Origin: Cenococcum geophilum 1.58
Lineage: Eukaryota; Ascomycota; Dothideomycetes; Gloniales; Gloniaceae
Length of the DNA stretch: 64,000 nt
Direction: 5' to 3'
NCBI GenBank assembly: GCA_001692895.1
Contig: KV748268.1
Coordinates: 62,001-126,000 of the forward strand
A model generated the notes under the pieces. That model saw only the letters and a program-made list of their open reading frames with translations, ran no database searches and was not told where the DNA came from. Positions 61,616 to 64,000 of the stretch are shown one piece after another. Numbering within the stretch: the stretch's first letter is position 1; every line of letters begins with the position of its first letter. Made by a program: the position numbers and the translations under genes.

Positions 61616-61786
61616 TAGCGACCTACCTATATAAGGGAGCTTTGGAATATTTCTGGTCTACTAAATTTAGGCGATAGTATTAAGCTCTACTAGCTCTACC
61701 TATTAAATAGACTAATTAGGATTTTCCATACCGGGTATATAAAATCGCTACTAGCTTGGTTAAATGTGGGGGAGTTTTAGCAAGGT

Positions 61787-61839
61787 AAATCTAACTAATT
61801 AGATAACTTTAACCGCTGGTCAAAGTTCCTTAATATCTT
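61787..61839. repeat. Conserved palindromic module in the element D 3' UTR
   Basis: The core ACTTTAACCGCTGGTCAAAGT has the same flanks as in element A (CTAACTAATTAGAT and CCTTAATATCTT), but its orientation relative to the element's genes is opposite. Confidence 0.85.
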
Positions 61840-62220
61840 CGCGCCGCGTATATATACTACCTGTCTCTCTATATACAAAATTAAAACGCTTTTTCCCCTC
61901 TAAATTTTTTCCTTACTAAGGTTTTTTATGGGGTTTTATTAAGGCTTAAGTATATAAAGGATTGGGGACGACCCTTTTTAAAGGGGGGGGGGCATTATTA
62001 GGTAAAACCTAAGTAGATAGTTATATAGCTATAAGGTATAGGCGACCCTAGGGCAACCTAGGGGTGACTTACCCGTAAGGCATATGCTCTATATATACCT
62101 AGGGAAAACCCTTCCTACCTCGTATATAGACTCCTCCTTTTCCCTTAAGGATTTGTCTCTGTCTATACAATATACCTATTATTCTATTATTGGACTCTCT
62201 ATCTACATCCTTACCTTATA

Positions 62221-63690
62221 AAGGTTTATAAGAAGGTTTATTTTAAGGAGTAAAAACTTATAGAATAGGGTTTATAGGAACTTAGTAATAAAAAAACAGA
62301 TTCTCCTCTAACTAAAAAGGAAATAGATTTAAGTAGTTTAGCAACTACTCTTCTTAGGTCCCCCTTAGGTGACTTATTCTTTAATAATCCTTCTTTATTA
62401 ATACTACCTAACTTAATTTCTTCTAATACTCCTATACCTTTCCTATAGCATTTTTTAAATTCTTTAGTAGCTCCTAGGTAGTCTTAGTATAGCCTATCTA
62501 CTTAACTTTATACTATATTTCGTTATTAATATCCTTATAACTAATAATCTTTAAAACCTACTATTTATCTTCTCCCTAACCTCTATATATATCTACTTTA
62601 TAAACTAGTAGCTTAATATTTCGATATACTAGCTCTAGGATTATAATATACTATATAAGGTAGATCTTTATTTTAGCTAGTAAGTTTAACTTAAACGTAA
62701 CTAGTAAAATCCTTTATATAATTTTAAAAGGTCCTAATTTAACGTAGTTTAACTTCTTACTTAGTCGTCGACTTTTGAAATTTTTATAGTAGCTATACTT
62801 TATCTCCCTCCTTAAGATCTAGTCCCTTAGATCTCTTAGTATTATAGTACTTTTTTATTCTCTCTAATACTTTCTTTACTAATTCTATAAGGTCTATATA
62901 AAGATTTATTAACATCTTTATTCTTTCTTTAGCTGTACTACTTATTTTCTTTACTTATTAGGGTAATAACGATATTTATAGCTTATATCTATAATTTGCC
63001 TTAAATAGTAATATGCCTATCCCTTTTTATAGTGTTGTATTATATATAAACTATATAACTGGTAATAATAACACCTAATTATTTTGCGCGTAATTAATAT
63101 AATATTTTAGATACTACTCTAGTGTCTAATTTAATCTTTCTATTTAACTATCTATCTGCAGATAATATATAGTAGAAGTTACTGCTTTAACTCCTTATTC
63201 CGCTAAGAATACCTCTTAAAATGCTGCTATAAATCTTAGATCTCTGTCCGATATAATTTTACTTAGTACTCTATATCTTATAAATACTTCTTTAATATAG
63301 ATTTTAGTGACATCTTTTGCTAATATTTCTTCCGTGTATACTATAAAGTATCCCTACTTTATAAGCTTGTTTACTATTACTAAGATTATATTATAGTCTT
63401 ATCTAGTAATAGGGTCTCTTAACTTTAGTAACTTTATAATAAAGTCCTATAATATAACCTCCTATAGTCTTTCTAGTATTTTAATAGGTTATAGCCCTCC
63501 ATACAGCTTATGCCTCATTAGTTTATTCCTTTAGTAATCTAGATATTTCTTAGTAACTTTTCTTACTAAGTCCTAGATTCTATTAATAATATACTCCTCT
63601 TAGAGTTTTAATACTAAGCCTATAGCTCCATTATATCCTTAAGTTATTCCCTTATAGAAATCTTCTATAAAGTACTCTGCTATGCTTTTT
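62221..63690 (-). mobile_element. Family C Gypsy copy, reverse strand: chromodomain and integrase part
   Basis: Continuation of 54,434-55,393 after element D. On the reverse strand it holds the chromodomain-like segment (about 62,590-62,480), integrase C-terminal part (about 62,880-62,650) and integrase core (about 63,670-63,000). RT and upstream parts are missing; the copy stops where a plus-strand family C LTR begins. Many stops are present. Confidence 0.75.
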
Positions 63691-63693
63691 AGG

Positions 63694-64000
63694 ATATTAC
63701 GGACGCTTTAAGTACGATGTTATAACTACTAGGAAAGGAGTCGGAAGAAGCTAGTTAGTTAATTTGGGCACGGTCTAGGATAGAGCCGGTAGAGCAATAT
63801 GACGAGGAATAGTAACCAAAGTCACGTGAGGTGATCTATATAATCTAAAGGATCTATATAATCCGCGAAAGAGTAGGTAGAGTATACGTACATTATATAT
63901 AAGAAGGATTTTATAGGAGTATGGTTGTGTATTTAAGGACCCTCGGTCCCTACCTAGATGGTTCCTTCTTTATAGTAATTCTTAAAATATAATTAGAGTT
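63694..64000 (+). mobile_element. Family C LTR, plus strand, cut by window end
   Basis: The sequence from TATTACGGACGCTTTAAG onward matches the LTR at 34,966-35,389. It faces opposite to the adjacent family C copy. About 307 of roughly 424 bases are in the window, so it cannot be told whether it is a solo LTR or the 5' LTR of a further element. Confidence 0.8.

Larger units (their letters stand above)
55394..62220 (+). mobile_element. Element D: full-length Gypsy LTR retrotransposon, 6,827 bp
   Basis: The LTRs are 55,394-55,618 and 61,996-62,220 (225 bp, about 94 percent identical by eye, nearly all differences transitions). The target duplication is AAGGT (62,221-62,225), with a one-base variant at 55,389-55,393. 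Removing D restores continuity with the other family C copy, which confirms the ends. Order: gag (about 55,676-56,960), protease region (about 57,000-57,400), RT (about 57,850-58,600), RNase H (about 58,730-59,200), integrase (about 59,720-60,800), 3' UTR (about 61,210-61,980) and a polypurine tract (about 61,979-61,992). Structure looks whole; coding frames are broken dozens of times in the RIP manner. It is younger than the family C copy it entered. Confidence 0.9.

Overview
The window looks like an AT-rich, gene-dead block from a filamentous ascomycete (Pezizomycotina). Nearly every recognisable coding stretch is riddled with TAG and TAA, mostly where Gln (CAG/CAA) or Trp (TGG) is expected. 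TpA is plentiful and CpA scarce. This is the footprint of repeat-induced point mutation (RIP), a fungus-specific process that mutates duplicated DNA. I see no intact ordinary gene, no tRNA, no rRNA and no CRISPR array.

Positions 1 to about 33,540 hold relics of cellular genes rather than transposons. The recognisable ones are a DUF3723 protein with a long coiled-coil tail (304-4170, +), a ferric-reductase-like transmembrane oxidoreductase (about 6190-8000, +), a short PAM2-motif protein (13,795-14,362, -), a secreted DUF7492-type protein (about 24,130-25,020, +), an F-box/ankyrin protein (26,404-27,300, +) and a protein-kinase-like gene (about 27,620-28,560, +). Several unrecognised relics lie between them. 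DUF3723 and ferric reductase genes are two of the classic accessory genes of Starship giant transposons. A dead Starship-type cargo island is therefore a reasonable hypothesis, although no DUF3435 captain gene was found. A satellite-like array built on the palindrome CCCGTACGGG (12,594-13,627) and a 194-bp MITE (14,818-15,011) lie in this part.

Positions 33,540-64,000 are a nest of LTR retrotransposons and small DNA elements. In order: a 5'-truncated Gypsy/chromovirus end (family C, 33,560-35,389); the 3' end of another Gypsy element (family E) split by a gag-only LTR element (family G, 36,035-38,830); an unclassified stretch; a 3'-truncated Gypsy element (family F, 40,388-43,858); a cluster of mini- and microsatellites (43,859-45,110); a 437-bp palindromic DNA element split by Gypsy element A (45,461-53,608, - strand); inside A, a compact 1.8-kb TRIM-like LTR element B (45,800-47,599), whose LTRs look identical and which is the only clearly unmutated piece; a 12-bp minisatellite; a 173-bp foldback MITE; a reverse-strand family C element (54,434-63,690) split by whole-looking Gypsy element D (55,394-62,220, + strand); and a family C LTR cut by the window end.

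The nesting gives a relative history: host gene block and older Gypsy copies, then RIP, then later insertions, with B last. Target-site duplications were read directly for G (CTAAC), A (TATAG), B (CTAAG) and D (AAGGT). All identifications are by eye; family names rest on motif recognition and no search was run.
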